Positions 17,203 to 24,836 of a stretch of DNA of 64,000 nt are shown here, one piece after another. Under the pieces are notes generated by a model that had not been told where the DNA came from, ran no database searches, and saw only the letters and a list, made by a program, of their open reading frames with translations. Origin of the DNA: JAMQKA01 sp043951865. GTDB taxonomy: Bacteria > Bacteroidota > Rhodothermia > Balneolales > Balneolaceae. Position 1 is the first letter of the stretch, and every line of letters starts with the position of its first letter. The DNA is taken from contig NZ_JBINJF010000001.1 in the NCBI RefSeq assembly GCF_043951865.1, forward strand, positions 1 to 64,000, given 5' to 3'. The position numbers were made by a program, and so were the translations under genes.

Positions 17203-19923
17203 TCAGCCGGACTGCTGTTCTTCGCTTTTGTAATACTGCCTCAGCACATAATGCAATATACCCCCATTGCGGTAGTAATCAATTTCCACGGGGGTATCGA
17301 TTCGGTTCATCACGCTAAACTTCGTCACCTTCCCGTTTGCATGTTTAGCTTCAACGGCTACCTCCTGGCGTGGCTGCAGGTCATCATTTACCTGTATGGT
17401 AAAGACTTCTGAGCCGTCGAGCCCGAGGCTGTCGGCCGATTCGCCTTCTTTAAACTGAAGCGGCAAGACGCCCATCCCCACCAGGTTGGAGCGGTGGATC
17501 CGCTCATACGACTCGGCTATTACAGCCTTCACTCCCAGCAGGATTGTGCCTTTGGCAGCCCAGTCCCGCGAAGATCCGGTTCCATACTCCTTGCCGGCCA
17601 GCCCGATCAGCGGCGTGCCATCCTTCTTGTATCGTGTAGCCGCATCATAGATGGTTGTAATCTCATCATCCGGGAAGTACTTGGTGTATCCCCCCTCTTT
17701 GCCCGGAGCAAGCTGGTTTTTGAAGCGGACGTTTGCAAACGTCCCCCGGGTCATTACCCGATCGTTGCCGCGACGCGACCCGTAAGAGTTGAAATCTTTC
17801 TCTTCCACGCCGTGCTCAATCAGGTACTGTCCGGCCGGACTTTCCTTTTTGATGTTACCTGCCGGGGAAATATGGTCGGTCGTAATCGACTGCCCGACCT
17901 TGACCAGCGCACGCGCCCCTTCAATTGGTGTGATCGGGTCGGGATCTTCTCCCATATCCATAAAGAACGGTGGCTCCTGGATGTAGGTGGATTCCTCCTT
18001 CCACTCGTACAGCTCTCCGCCGCCGACCGGAATCTTATCCCACTCTTCTGACTTGAAGATGTCGCCATACTGCTTGTTAAACAGTTCGGGACGAATGGCG
18101 CTGTCAAGATGCTCGGCAATTTCATCGGAGGTGGGCCAGATATCCTTCAGGTACACATCGTTGCCCTCTTTATCTTTTCCGAGCGGTTCATTTTCCAGGT
18201 CAATATCTACCGTGCCGGCCAGCGCGTAAGCCACAACCAGCGGTGGTGAAGCCAGGTAGTTGGCTTTAACATACGGGTGGATACGTCCCTCGAAATTCCG
18301 ATTTCCTGAAAGAACTCCAGCGACAATCAGCTCGCCATCTTTGACGGCCGCTTCGACCGCTTCCGGCAGTGGACCGGAGTTCCCGATACAGGTTGTGCAT
18401 CCATACCCGACCAGGTTAAACCCGAGCTTGTTCATATAATCTGTGAGTCCCGCTTCTTCGAGGTAATCGGTAACCACACGCGATCCCGGAGCCAGCGACG
18501 TTTTAACATAGGGCGGAACCTGCAGCCCTTTTTCATAGGCTTTTTTAGCCACAATGCCCGCGCCCAGCATTACGCTCGGGTTGGAAGTGTTCGTACAGCT
18601 GGTGATGGCGGCAATAACCACATCGCCATGTTTCATCTCCACTTCACGCCCGTTTTTGAATATCCCTTTATTTGCCAGCTGATCTTGTGCAAGGTTAAAG
18701 CCCATCGTAGGATCGTTGCTGGTCAAACTGCTTTCGAAGGTGGACTTCATATTTGGCAGCGTAATGCGATCGTGAGGTAATTTAGGTCCAGCAAGAGAGG
18801 TTTCGACTTCTCCCAAATCAAGTTCCAGCGTCTCGGAAAATACCGGGTCTTCGGTATCTTCGGTTCGGTACAGGCCCTGCTCTTTCATGTAGCGTTCGAC
18901 CAGCTCTACATGCTCTTCCGCTCTACCTGTGCGCCGCATATAGCGCATCGCCTCATCATCCATCGGGAAGAACCCCATGGTAGCCCCGTATTCGGGCGAC
19001 ATGTTGGCGATTGTGGCCCGGTCAGGCAGACTCATGTTGGAGAGCCCATCCCCGTAAAACTCGACAAACTTGCCAACCACGCCGTGCCGCCGGAGCATTT
19101 GTGTTACGGTGAGTGTCAAGTCAGTAGCCGTAATCCCTTCACGAAGGCGGCCGGTCAGCTTCATTCCCACAACTTTGGGAATAAGCATGTGGATAGGCTG
19201 ACCCAGCATCGCGGCTTCCGCTTCGATTCCGCCGACACCCCATCCGAGGATTCCCAGCCCATTGATCATGGTAGTGTGTGAGTCGGTTCCCACGAGCGTA
19301 TCGGGATAGGCGATCAGGTTGCCATCTTCATCTTCTTTTGTAAATGCGCCCTTTGCCAAATATTCCAGGTTTACCTGGTGCACGATGCCGCGCCCCGGAG
19401 GTACAACCCGGAAATTATCAAACGCTTTCTGTCCCCATTTCAAAAATTCGTACCGCTCACGATTGCGCTCAAACTCTTTCTCAACATTGTGCATAAAGGC
19501 GTACTCCTGCCCGAACTCATCAACCTGCACGGAGTGGTCAATTACCAGGTCCACCGGAACCTGGGGATTGATAGACTGGGGATCGCCCCCCATCCGCTTC
19601 ATGGCCGATCGCAGTGCGGCCAAGTCAACGACAGCAGGAACGCCGGTGAAGTCCTGCAGAACCACGCGCGAAGGTTTGAAGGGGATCTCCCCCTCGGGAT
19701 CTTCCGCGTTATAACCGGCAAGCCTTTCAATGTCATCTTCGGTAATTACATATCCGTCATATTCACGCAATACCGCCTCCAGCAATACCTTGATGGTGAA
19801 CGGAAGCTTGTTGACATTTCCATACCCCAGATCCTCCAGCTTTTCAAGACTATACAGATGGGCTTTACCGGTACCGGTGTCGAATTCTCGGCGTGTTTCC
19901 TTCAGTAGGTTACTGTCGCTCAT
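17203..19923 (-). CDS. acnA: Aconitate hydratase (AcnA/IRP type)
   Basis: This 906-aa protein interconverts citrate and isocitrate in the TCA cycle, using a [4Fe-4S] cluster. Cluster ligands are Cys443 in AITSCTNTSNPS and Cys509/Cys512 in GYGCTTCIGNSGP. Other signatures are GTDSHTTMINGLGILGWGVGGIEAEAAMLG near 213-242 and the swivel-domain motif YGTGSSRDWAAKG. Length and domain order match the AcnA/iron regulatory protein clade rather than AcnB. The gene is a single unit with its own terminator, and is divergent from rplM across 273 bp. Confidence 0.97.
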   Translation of the reverse strand: MSDSNLLKETRREFDTGTGKAHLYSLEKLEDLGYGNVNKLPFTIKVLLEAVLREYDGYVITEDDIERLAGYNAEDPEGEIPFKPSRVVLQDFTGVPAVVDLAALRSAMKRMGGDPQSINPQVPVDLVIDHSVQVDEFGQEYAFMHNVEKEFERNRERYEFLKWGQKAFDNFRVVPPGRGIVHQVNLEYLAKGAFTKEDEDGNLIAYPDTLVGTDSHTTMINGLGILGWGVGGIEAEAAMLGQPIHMLIPKVVGMKLTGRLREGITATDLTLTVTQMLRRHGVVGKFVEFYGDGLSNMSLPDRATIANMSPEYGATMGFFPMDDEAMRYMRRTGRAEEHVELVERYMKEQGLYRTEDTEDPVFSETLELDLGEVETSLAGPKLPHDRITLPNMKSTFESSLTSNDPTMGFNLAQDQLANKGIFKNGREVEMKHGDVVIAAITSCTNTSNPSVMLGAGIVAKKAYEKGLQVPPYVKTSLAPGSRVVTDYLEEAGLTDYMNKLGFNLVGYGCTTCIGNSGPLPEAVEAAVKDGELIVAGVLSGNRNFEGRIHPYVKANYLASPPLVVAYALAGTVDIDLENEPLGKDKEGNDVYLKDIWPTSDEIAEHLDSAIRPELFNKQYGDIFKSEEWDKIPVGGGELYEWKEESTYIQEPPFFMDMGEDPDPITPIEGARALVKVGQSITTDHISPAGNIKKESPAGQYLIEHGVEEKDFNSYGSRRGNDRVMTRGTFANVRFKNQLAPGKEGGYTKYFPDDEITTIYDAATRYKKDGTPLIGLAGKEYGTGSSRDWAAKGTILLGVKAVIAESYERIHRSNLVGMGVLPLQFKEGESADSLGLDGSEVFTIQVNDDLQPRQEVAVEAKHANGKVTKFSVMNRIDTPVEIDYYRNGGILHYVLRQYYKSEEQQSG

Positions 19924-20196
19924 GTTATTCTTGGAGTCTTTTGTGTTCTATTGTTGTTCCTGCTTGTTTTCAGCCACTTGAATTTACGACTAATTTTGTA
20001 AAATATCTTGTAGTGGAACGCCCTAAATTTCCATTCCTCTTTTGACGCGTTTCCCTGTTCAAGCGGGACCTTCTCTGCCGGAATCTCAATGTTCTGGCCT
20101 GCGTTTGTATATATCTCCTATTTTTTCATTGCAAGTTGTTTTTAAGAAGCCTATTTTTCGAGACTTCACAAAAAAGCAATTTAATCTGGAATTATT

Positions 20197-20646
20197 GTGG
20201 ATACTACAAGTTTTAAGACATACACGGCAAAACCCAGCGATATTGAGAAAGAATGGGTTCTGCTGGATGCAGAAGACCAGCCCCTGGGGCGACTGAGCAG
20301 CAAGGTGGCAACGTTGTTGCGCGGAAAGCACAAACCGGAGTTTACCCCGCACATGGACACCGGCGACAATGTTGTTGTTATCAATGCTGAAAAGGTAAAG
20401 CTTACCGGTAAAAAAATGCAGCAAAAGGAGTATTTCCGCCATACCGGATATCCCGGCGGAGAGCGTTTTACCACTGCAGAGGAATACATGGAAAAAGATC
20501 CCACCTTCCTGGTCAAGAATGCCGTCAAGGGAATGCTGCCCAAGAATCGCCTGGGAAGCAAGCTGCTTACCAACCTGCGGGTTTATGCTGGTCCCGTGCA
20601 TCCGCATACCGCACAAAAACCTGAAAAAATTGAACTCGACAGCTAA
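20197..20646 (+). CDS. rplM: 50S ribosomal protein L13
   Basis: This 149-aa protein is L13 of the large subunit. Signatures are KEWVLLDAEDQPLGRLSSKVATLLRGKHKPEFTPH and, later, YFRHTGYPGG and KNAVKGMLPKNRLGSKL with the terminal YAGPVHPH. The start is a GTG at 20197; no ATG exists in a better place. It is followed 8 bp later by rpsI, the universal L13-S9 pairing. The 273-bp upstream region probably holds the promoter and any leader. Confidence 0.97.
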   Translation: MDTTSFKTYTAKPSDIEKEWVLLDAEDQPLGRLSSKVATLLRGKHKPEFTPHMDTGDNVVVINAEKVKLTGKKMQQKEYFRHTGYPGGERFTTAEEYMEKDPTFLVKNAVKGMLPKNRLGSKLLTNLRVYAGPVHPHTAQKPEKIELDS

Positions 20647-20654
20647 TTAGGACT

Positions 20655-21041
20655 ATGGCTCAAAAGAATTTTATAGGAAGACGTAAAACCTCGACAGCAC
20701 GGCTCTATATCCAGCCGGGGAACGGGGAGTTTATCGTCAATAATCGTGAGCTCGATGATTATTTTCACACCCGGGCTCATCGCAACCTGGCAATTTTTCC
20801 GCTGGAGCTGACCGAAAACAACGACAAGTTTGACATCAAGGTAACCGTCCGGGGCGGTGGAATGACCGGTCAATCCGGAGCTATTCAGCTGGCGCTGGCC
20901 CGTGCGCTCGATGATTACGACGAAGAGCTGCACTCCATTTTGAAGGAGCACGACCTGCTGACGCGCGACGATCGCATGGTCGAACGCAAGAAGTATGGTC
21001 AGCCCGGAGCCCGAAAGAAATTCCAGTTCTCCAAGCGGTAA
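20655..21041 (+). CDS. rpsI: 30S ribosomal protein S9
   Basis: This 128-aa protein is S9 of the small subunit. It has FIGRRKTSTARLYIQPGNGEFIVNNRELDDYF at the N-terminus and KVTVRGGGMTGQSGAIQLALARALD in the middle. The C-terminus VERKKYGQPGARKKFQFSKR ends in the invariant Lys-Arg that reaches P-site tRNA. It forms an operon with rplM. A large imperfect hairpin follows the stop codon. Confidence 0.97.
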   Translation: MAQKNFIGRRKTSTARLYIQPGNGEFIVNNRELDDYFHTRAHRNLAIFPLELTENNDKFDIKVTVRGGGMTGQSGAIQLALARALDDYDEELHSILKEHDLLTRDDRMVERKKYGQPGARKKFQFSKR

Positions 21042-21055
21042 TTTGTTATTTGTTG

Positions 21056-21133
21056 ACTGGTTATTCGTTATTAGTACAGCCCTGTTTCCAATACAGGCAA
21101 CTCCAACCAAATAACTAATAACAGATAACCAAT
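21056..21133. repeat. Imperfect 20-bp inverted repeat after rpsI
   Basis: The arms at 21056-21075 and 21114-21133 match at 18 of 20 positions as reverse complements (unit based on GGTTAT and GTTATTAGT). There is no T-tract. It may be a 3'-end stabiliser or a small dispersed element between rpsI and rpsB. Confidence 0.55.
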
Positions 21134-21158
21134 AACTAAAATATCACACATACACAGC

Positions 21159-21180
21159 ACCTCGTGCGCCGAGTGCTCAG
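21159..21180 (+). promoter_or_regulatory. Candidate leader hairpin upstream of rpsB
   Basis: AGCACCTCG (with one bulged C) can pair with CGAGTGCT around the loop TGCGC, about 90 nt before the rpsB start codon. The surrounding 120 nt are unlike the neighbouring AT-rich spacer. In E. coli the rpsB leader is a site of autoregulation by S2, so an analogous role is plausible. This is inference; no match to the E. coli motif was tested. Confidence 0.4.
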
Positions 21181-21267
21181 CACACAACCTGAAAATGTGA
21201 TGCTGGGTTAGCGCCAGGAATGACCTGTGTAGCGGACTAACTCAAATAGAAATCACATACTATATTT

Positions 21268-22155
21268 ATGCCAACTGCACCCAATCTAGAAGAACTATTG
21301 AAATCCGGTGCCCATTTCGGGCATCTCACCCGCCGATGGAATCCAAAGATGAAGGAATTCATCTTTATGGAGCGCAACGGGATTCATATCATCGACCTGA
21401 AAAAGACCGAGCAATACCTCCAAAATGCGCTCGAAGAAGTCACCAAGCTGGCACGGGCCGGTAAAACCATCCTGTTTGTGGGTACCAAAAAACAGGCCCA
21501 GGATATTGTTAAAACTGAAGCCATTCGCTGCGGCATGCCCTATGTTACCCATCGCTGGCTGGGCGGTATGCTTACCAATTTTTCCACCGTCAAGAAAAGC
21601 ATCGGCCGGATGGAGGAGATCGACCGGATGAGCAAGGATGGCACTTTTGAGGACCTGACAAAAAAAGAAGCCCTGATGCTGGAGCGCGAGCAGGACAAGC
21701 TGGAGCAGACGCTCGGCGGAATCGCCAACATGAATCATCTGCCCGGTGCGGTGTTCATCGTGGATACAATCAAGGAAAATATTGCCGTCAAAGAAGCGGT
21801 CAAGCTGCATATACCAATTGTGGCGATGGTTGACACCAACAGCGATCCGGATATCCCTGATTACATCGTGCCCTGCAATGACGACTCGGCTCGTACGATT
21901 CAGCTGATAACCTCCATGGTTGCAGACGCCATCATCGAAGGAAACGCAGAGCGAGAAGCTCAAAATGAGGAAGAACTGCTGGAACAGGCCGCCGAAGAAG
22001 CTAAAAAGGCGGAGCAAACCCAGCGGAAACGCCGAACCCGGCGAAGAAAATCTTCTGATGATTCCGAGTCCGCCGACAATGATGACAAAGACAGCGACAA
22101 CGAAGAGGCTGAGGCTGCAGATACTGAAGAAAACGCCGGCGACGAAGAAGAATAA
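21268..22155 (+). CDS. rpsB: 30S ribosomal protein S2 with long charged C-terminal tail
   Basis: This 295-aa protein has an ordinary S2 domain over about residues 1-230: LLKSGAHFGHLTRRWNPKMKEFIF, RWLGGMLTNFSTVKKSI and HIPIVAMVDTNSDPDIPDYIVPCNDDSART. After that it carries a roughly 65-residue extension, first Glu/Ala/Lys-rich, then RKRRTRRRKSS, then almost only Asp, Glu, Ser, Ala and Asn. E. coli S2 is about 240 aa. Such acidic tails are seen in related halophilic bacteria. It is followed 54 bp later by tsf, the usual partner gene. Confidence 0.97.
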   Translation: MPTAPNLEELLKSGAHFGHLTRRWNPKMKEFIFMERNGIHIIDLKKTEQYLQNALEEVTKLARAGKTILFVGTKKQAQDIVKTEAIRCGMPYVTHRWLGGMLTNFSTVKKSIGRMEEIDRMSKDGTFEDLTKKEALMLEREQDKLEQTLGGIANMNHLPGAVFIVDTIKENIAVKEAVKLHIPIVAMVDTNSDPDIPDYIVPCNDDSARTIQLITSMVADAIIEGNAEREAQNEEELLEQAAEEAKKAEQTQRKRRTRRRKSSDDSESADNDDKDSDNEEAEAADTEENAGDEEE

Positions 22156-22209
22156 GCTGCTGGCTTCACAAAAAAACAAAATCCCAAAAATTTAATATTC
22201 TCAACAGAA

Positions 22210-23043
22210 ATGAGTATTTCTGCATCTGACGTAAAAAAACTAAGAGACCAAACCGGGGCCGGCATGATGGACTGCAAGAACGCCCTGGAAGAATCAGACG
22301 GCGATTTTGAAAGCGCAGTCGAAATTCTACGGAAGAAAGGACAAAAACTCTCCGAAAAGCGGGCCGACCGGGAAGCCGACCAGGGCCTTATTGTGACCCG
22401 GGTCAGTGAAGACGGGACCAAGGCGGCTGCCCTGGAGATCAACTGCGAAACAGATTTTGTAGCACGCAATGAGGATTTCCAGGCGCGTGCAAAATCATTT
22501 GTCGATCTGGTGTTCGAAGAAGAGATTGAGACGGTCGAAGAGCTGCTGGATACTGAAATTGACGGCCTCGCGGTGGCCGATCACCTCAAAGACATGATCG
22601 GCAAAATCGGGGAGAAAATTAAGATCTCCCGCGTTGTTCTCGCCAAGTCCGATGGTCAGCTGGTCTCCTACATCCACCCGGGCAACCAGCTCGGCGTGCT
22701 GGTGGAATTCGAAGACGACATTGCCGATGAAGAGGTGGCCAAAGATGTGGCCATGCAGGTTGCAGCGATGAAACCGATCTCTGTAAATCGCGACGGCGTT
22801 GACAGTAGCGTAGTTGAAAAGGAACTCGAAATCGCCAAAGATCAGCTCCTGAACGAAGGCAAACCGGAAGAGATTGCCGAAAAAGCCGCGCAGGGCAAGC
22901 TTCGCCGGTTTTATGAAGAACATGTACTATTGGAACAAAAATTTGTCAAGGACAACAGTCTCACCGTGCAGGATTACCTGAAACAAAATGAGGCACCGCT
23001 GGTGAAATCGTTTCACCGGCTACAGCTCGGGGAGAACTCCTGA
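22210..23043 (+). CDS. tsf: Elongation factor Ts
   Basis: This 277-aa protein is EF-Ts, the nucleotide exchange factor for EF-Tu. The N-terminal UBA-like part has VKKLRDQTGAGMMDCKNALEES near 9-30, followed by AVEILRKKGQKLSEKRADREADQGLI. The core motif EINCETDFVARNEDFQ lies near 78-93, with a complete C-terminal dimerisation/EF-Tu binding region (QVAAMKP, then LLEQKFVKDNSLTVQDYL). It is co-transcribed with rpsB and ends at a strong terminator. Confidence 0.97.
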   Translation: MSISASDVKKLRDQTGAGMMDCKNALEESDGDFESAVEILRKKGQKLSEKRADREADQGLIVTRVSEDGTKAAALEINCETDFVARNEDFQARAKSFVDLVFEEEIETVEELLDTEIDGLAVADHLKDMIGKIGEKIKISRVVLAKSDGQLVSYIHPGNQLGVLVEFEDDIADEEVAKDVAMQVAAMKPISVNRDGVDSSVVEKELEIAKDQLLNEGKPEEIAEKAAQGKLRRFYEEHVLLEQKFVKDNSLTVQDYLKQNEAPLVKSFHRLQLGENS

Positions 23044-23058
23044 CCCCCATGATTTTCC

Positions 23059-23092
23059 AAAAAAGGTTACCAATTCGGTAACCTTTTTTTTA
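23059..23092 (+). terminator. Rho-independent terminator of rpsB-tsf
   Basis: GGTTACC (23065-23071) and GGTAACC (23077-23083) pair around AATTC. An upstream A-run and a downstream run of eight T complete a classic intrinsic terminator about 20 bp after tsf. Confidence 0.93.
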
Positions 23093-23122
23093 TATATAAA
23101 CGATTTCAAAACAACAAATTCA

Positions 23123-23854
23123 GTGACAGTGGCAAAAAAATATCAACGCATCTTACTCAAATTGAGTGGTGAAGCGCTACTAGGTGAACAGGGACACGGG
23201 ATTGACGGGAATATTCTCTCTCAGTATGCCGAGGAGATAAAAAATCTGCATGAAGAGGATATTGAGATATGTGTCGTCATCGGCGGGGGCAACATCTTCC
23301 GGGGTGTCAAGGGGGCGACTGAGGGCATGGACCGCGTGCAGGGAGACTATATGGGCATGCTGGCGACCATGATCAACAGCATGGCACTGCAGGATTCGCT
23401 TGAACGATCCGGCGTATATACCCGGCTGATGTCTGCTATTCGCATGGAGGAGATTGCCGAACCCTACATTCGCCGTCGTGCCATCCGCCATCTTGAAAAG
23501 GGTCGCGTGGTTATCTTCGGGGCGGGTACCGGCAACCCCTATTTTACCACCGACACTGCAGCCTCACTACGGGCCATCGAGGTAGAAGCGGATGTGATAC
23601 TGAAAGGCACGCGGGTGGACGGTATCTTTGACTCAGACCCGGAAAAAAATCCCGATGCCGAAAAGTTTCACACTATTACAGGAAACGAGGTACTCGACCG
23701 GCGGCTCGACATTATGGATCTTACGGCCTTTACGCTCTGCCGCGAAAATCATACCCCGATCATCGTCTTTAACATGAATGTGCCGGGTAATCTCAAAAAA
23801 GTGGTGGTGGGGGACGAAAAAGTAGGCACCAAAGTGGTTTGGGATCAGGAGTAG
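23123..23854 (+). CDS. pyrH: UMP kinase
   Basis: This 243-aa protein is bacterial UMP kinase, which phosphorylates UMP to UDP for pyrimidine nucleotide synthesis. The N-terminal motif RILLKLSGEALLG lies near 9-21, with VVIGGGNIFRGVKGA near 52-66, GDYMGMLATMINSMALQDSLE and GTGNPYFTTDTAASLRAIE. The C-terminus has IIVFNMNVPGNLKKVV. Start codons are GTG; either the one at 23123 or the one at 23129 is possible and the difference is two residues. It lies just after the tsf terminator and presumably has its own promoter. Confidence 0.96.
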   Translation: MTVAKKYQRILLKLSGEALLGEQGHGIDGNILSQYAEEIKNLHEEDIEICVVIGGGNIFRGVKGATEGMDRVQGDYMGMLATMINSMALQDSLERSGVYTRLMSAIRMEEIAEPYIRRRAIRHLEKGRVVIFGAGTGNPYFTTDTAASLRAIEVEADVILKGTRVDGIFDSDPEKNPDAEKFHTITGNEVLDRRLDIMDLTAFTLCRENHTPIIVFNMNVPGNLKKVVVGDEKVGTKVVWDQE

Positions 23855-24172
23855 GCCCATAAGCCACTTATTTCCTCTTTTTCCTGGTATAATCGTTTTG
23901 GTCAATACTCGCTTTATCATCTATTTCTCTTTGATTAACTAAAGGGCTTGTAAAGGTTCTGGTATTGAGGGCTTTGCAAAACAAACCCTATCCATCTTTC
24001 GTGCGGACTTGCCGGGCAGAAGGAACAGGCGATTCCAACATCCGCAGCTACCAAGCTTGCATTTTCTGGGGAAGCAAAATTTGTGAAAAGAACCAGTTTT
24101 TTTAAATTCCTTAGCTGCCTTCTGCACTGGCACACGGCATCAATCAACCCAAATTTTACATAAGTGCGTATT
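23855..24172. other. Gene-free stretch between pyrH and frr
   Basis: About 318 bp without a credible gene. A 70-aa minus-strand frame exists but has no family motif. The string GAGGGCTTTGCAAAA near 23966-23980 also starts the repeat copy at 37318, so a decayed repeat end may be present. The frr promoter is presumably here. Confidence 0.4.
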
Positions 24173-24742
24173 ATGATACCTCAGGAGCTACAATCTATTA
24201 TCGACGACGCTGATCAACAGATGGATGAAACGGTCAATTTTTTTAAGAAAGAACTATCGCACGTCCGTGCAGGAAAGGCTCAACCTTCGCTGTTGGATGG
24301 TGTGAAAGTCGACTACTATGGCAGCCAGACCCCGTTAAACCAGCTGGCCAACGTAAGCGCCCCGGAAGCCCGGCTGTTAACCGTACAGCCCTATGATAAA
24401 TCGGCCCTCGAAGATATCGAAAAAGCAATCATGAGTGCCGGGTTGGGACTAAATCCCAACAACGACGGGAATATCATTCGTATTCCACTGCCCATGTTAA
24501 CCGAAGAGCGCCGGGAGGAGCTGGTTAAACGTTGTGGTGAAATCGCAGAAGATGCCCGCATCAGCATACGCAATACCCGCAGAGAAGCGAATGACGAAAT
24601 CAAAAAGACGGTGAAAAACGAATCACTCTCCGAGGATGCCCGGTATGAGGCAGAAGAGGAAATACAGCGTATAACTGATAAACACACCGAAAACGTGGAT
24701 AAGCTGCTGAAGAAAAAAGAGGGCGAAATTCGCACTGTTTAA
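24173..24742 (+). CDS. frr: Ribosome recycling factor
   Basis: The product is about 189 aa and splits post-termination ribosomes together with EF-G. Diagnostic segments are FFKKELSHVRAGKAQPSLLD near 21-40, VDYYGSQTPLNQLANVSAPEARLLTVQPYD and GLNPNNDGNIIRIPLPMLTEERREELVK. The C-terminus is the helical EEIQRITDKHTENVDKLLKKKEGEI. I chose ATG 24173; a GTG nine bases upstream (24164) would add three residues. It is downstream of pyrH as in most bacteria. Confidence 0.95.
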   Translation: MIPQELQSIIDDADQQMDETVNFFKKELSHVRAGKAQPSLLDGVKVDYYGSQTPLNQLANVSAPEARLLTVQPYDKSALEDIEKAIMSAGLGLNPNNDGNIIRIPLPMLTEERREELVKRCGEIAEDARISIRNTRREANDEIKKTVKNESLSEDARYEAEEEIQRITDKHTENVDKLLKKKEGEIRTV

Positions 24743-24836
24743 CTCCATATTCAACGGTCTGACACAGCTTTTCTTCTAAGGCAAGAGCAGGCGGAATTGA
24801 CGGTAACAGCCCGCTTGTTCGTCGTTCCTTCAATAC

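Noticed and set aside
21045..21140. CRISPR-like short repeats after rpsI
   Set aside because: The repeats are inverted, AT-rich and imperfect with no regular spacers; it is a hairpin-type spacer.
23935..24147. 70-aa minus-strand frame between pyrH and frr
   Set aside because: No recognisable domain; part of it coincides with a string shared with the dispersed repeat, so it is probably non-coding.
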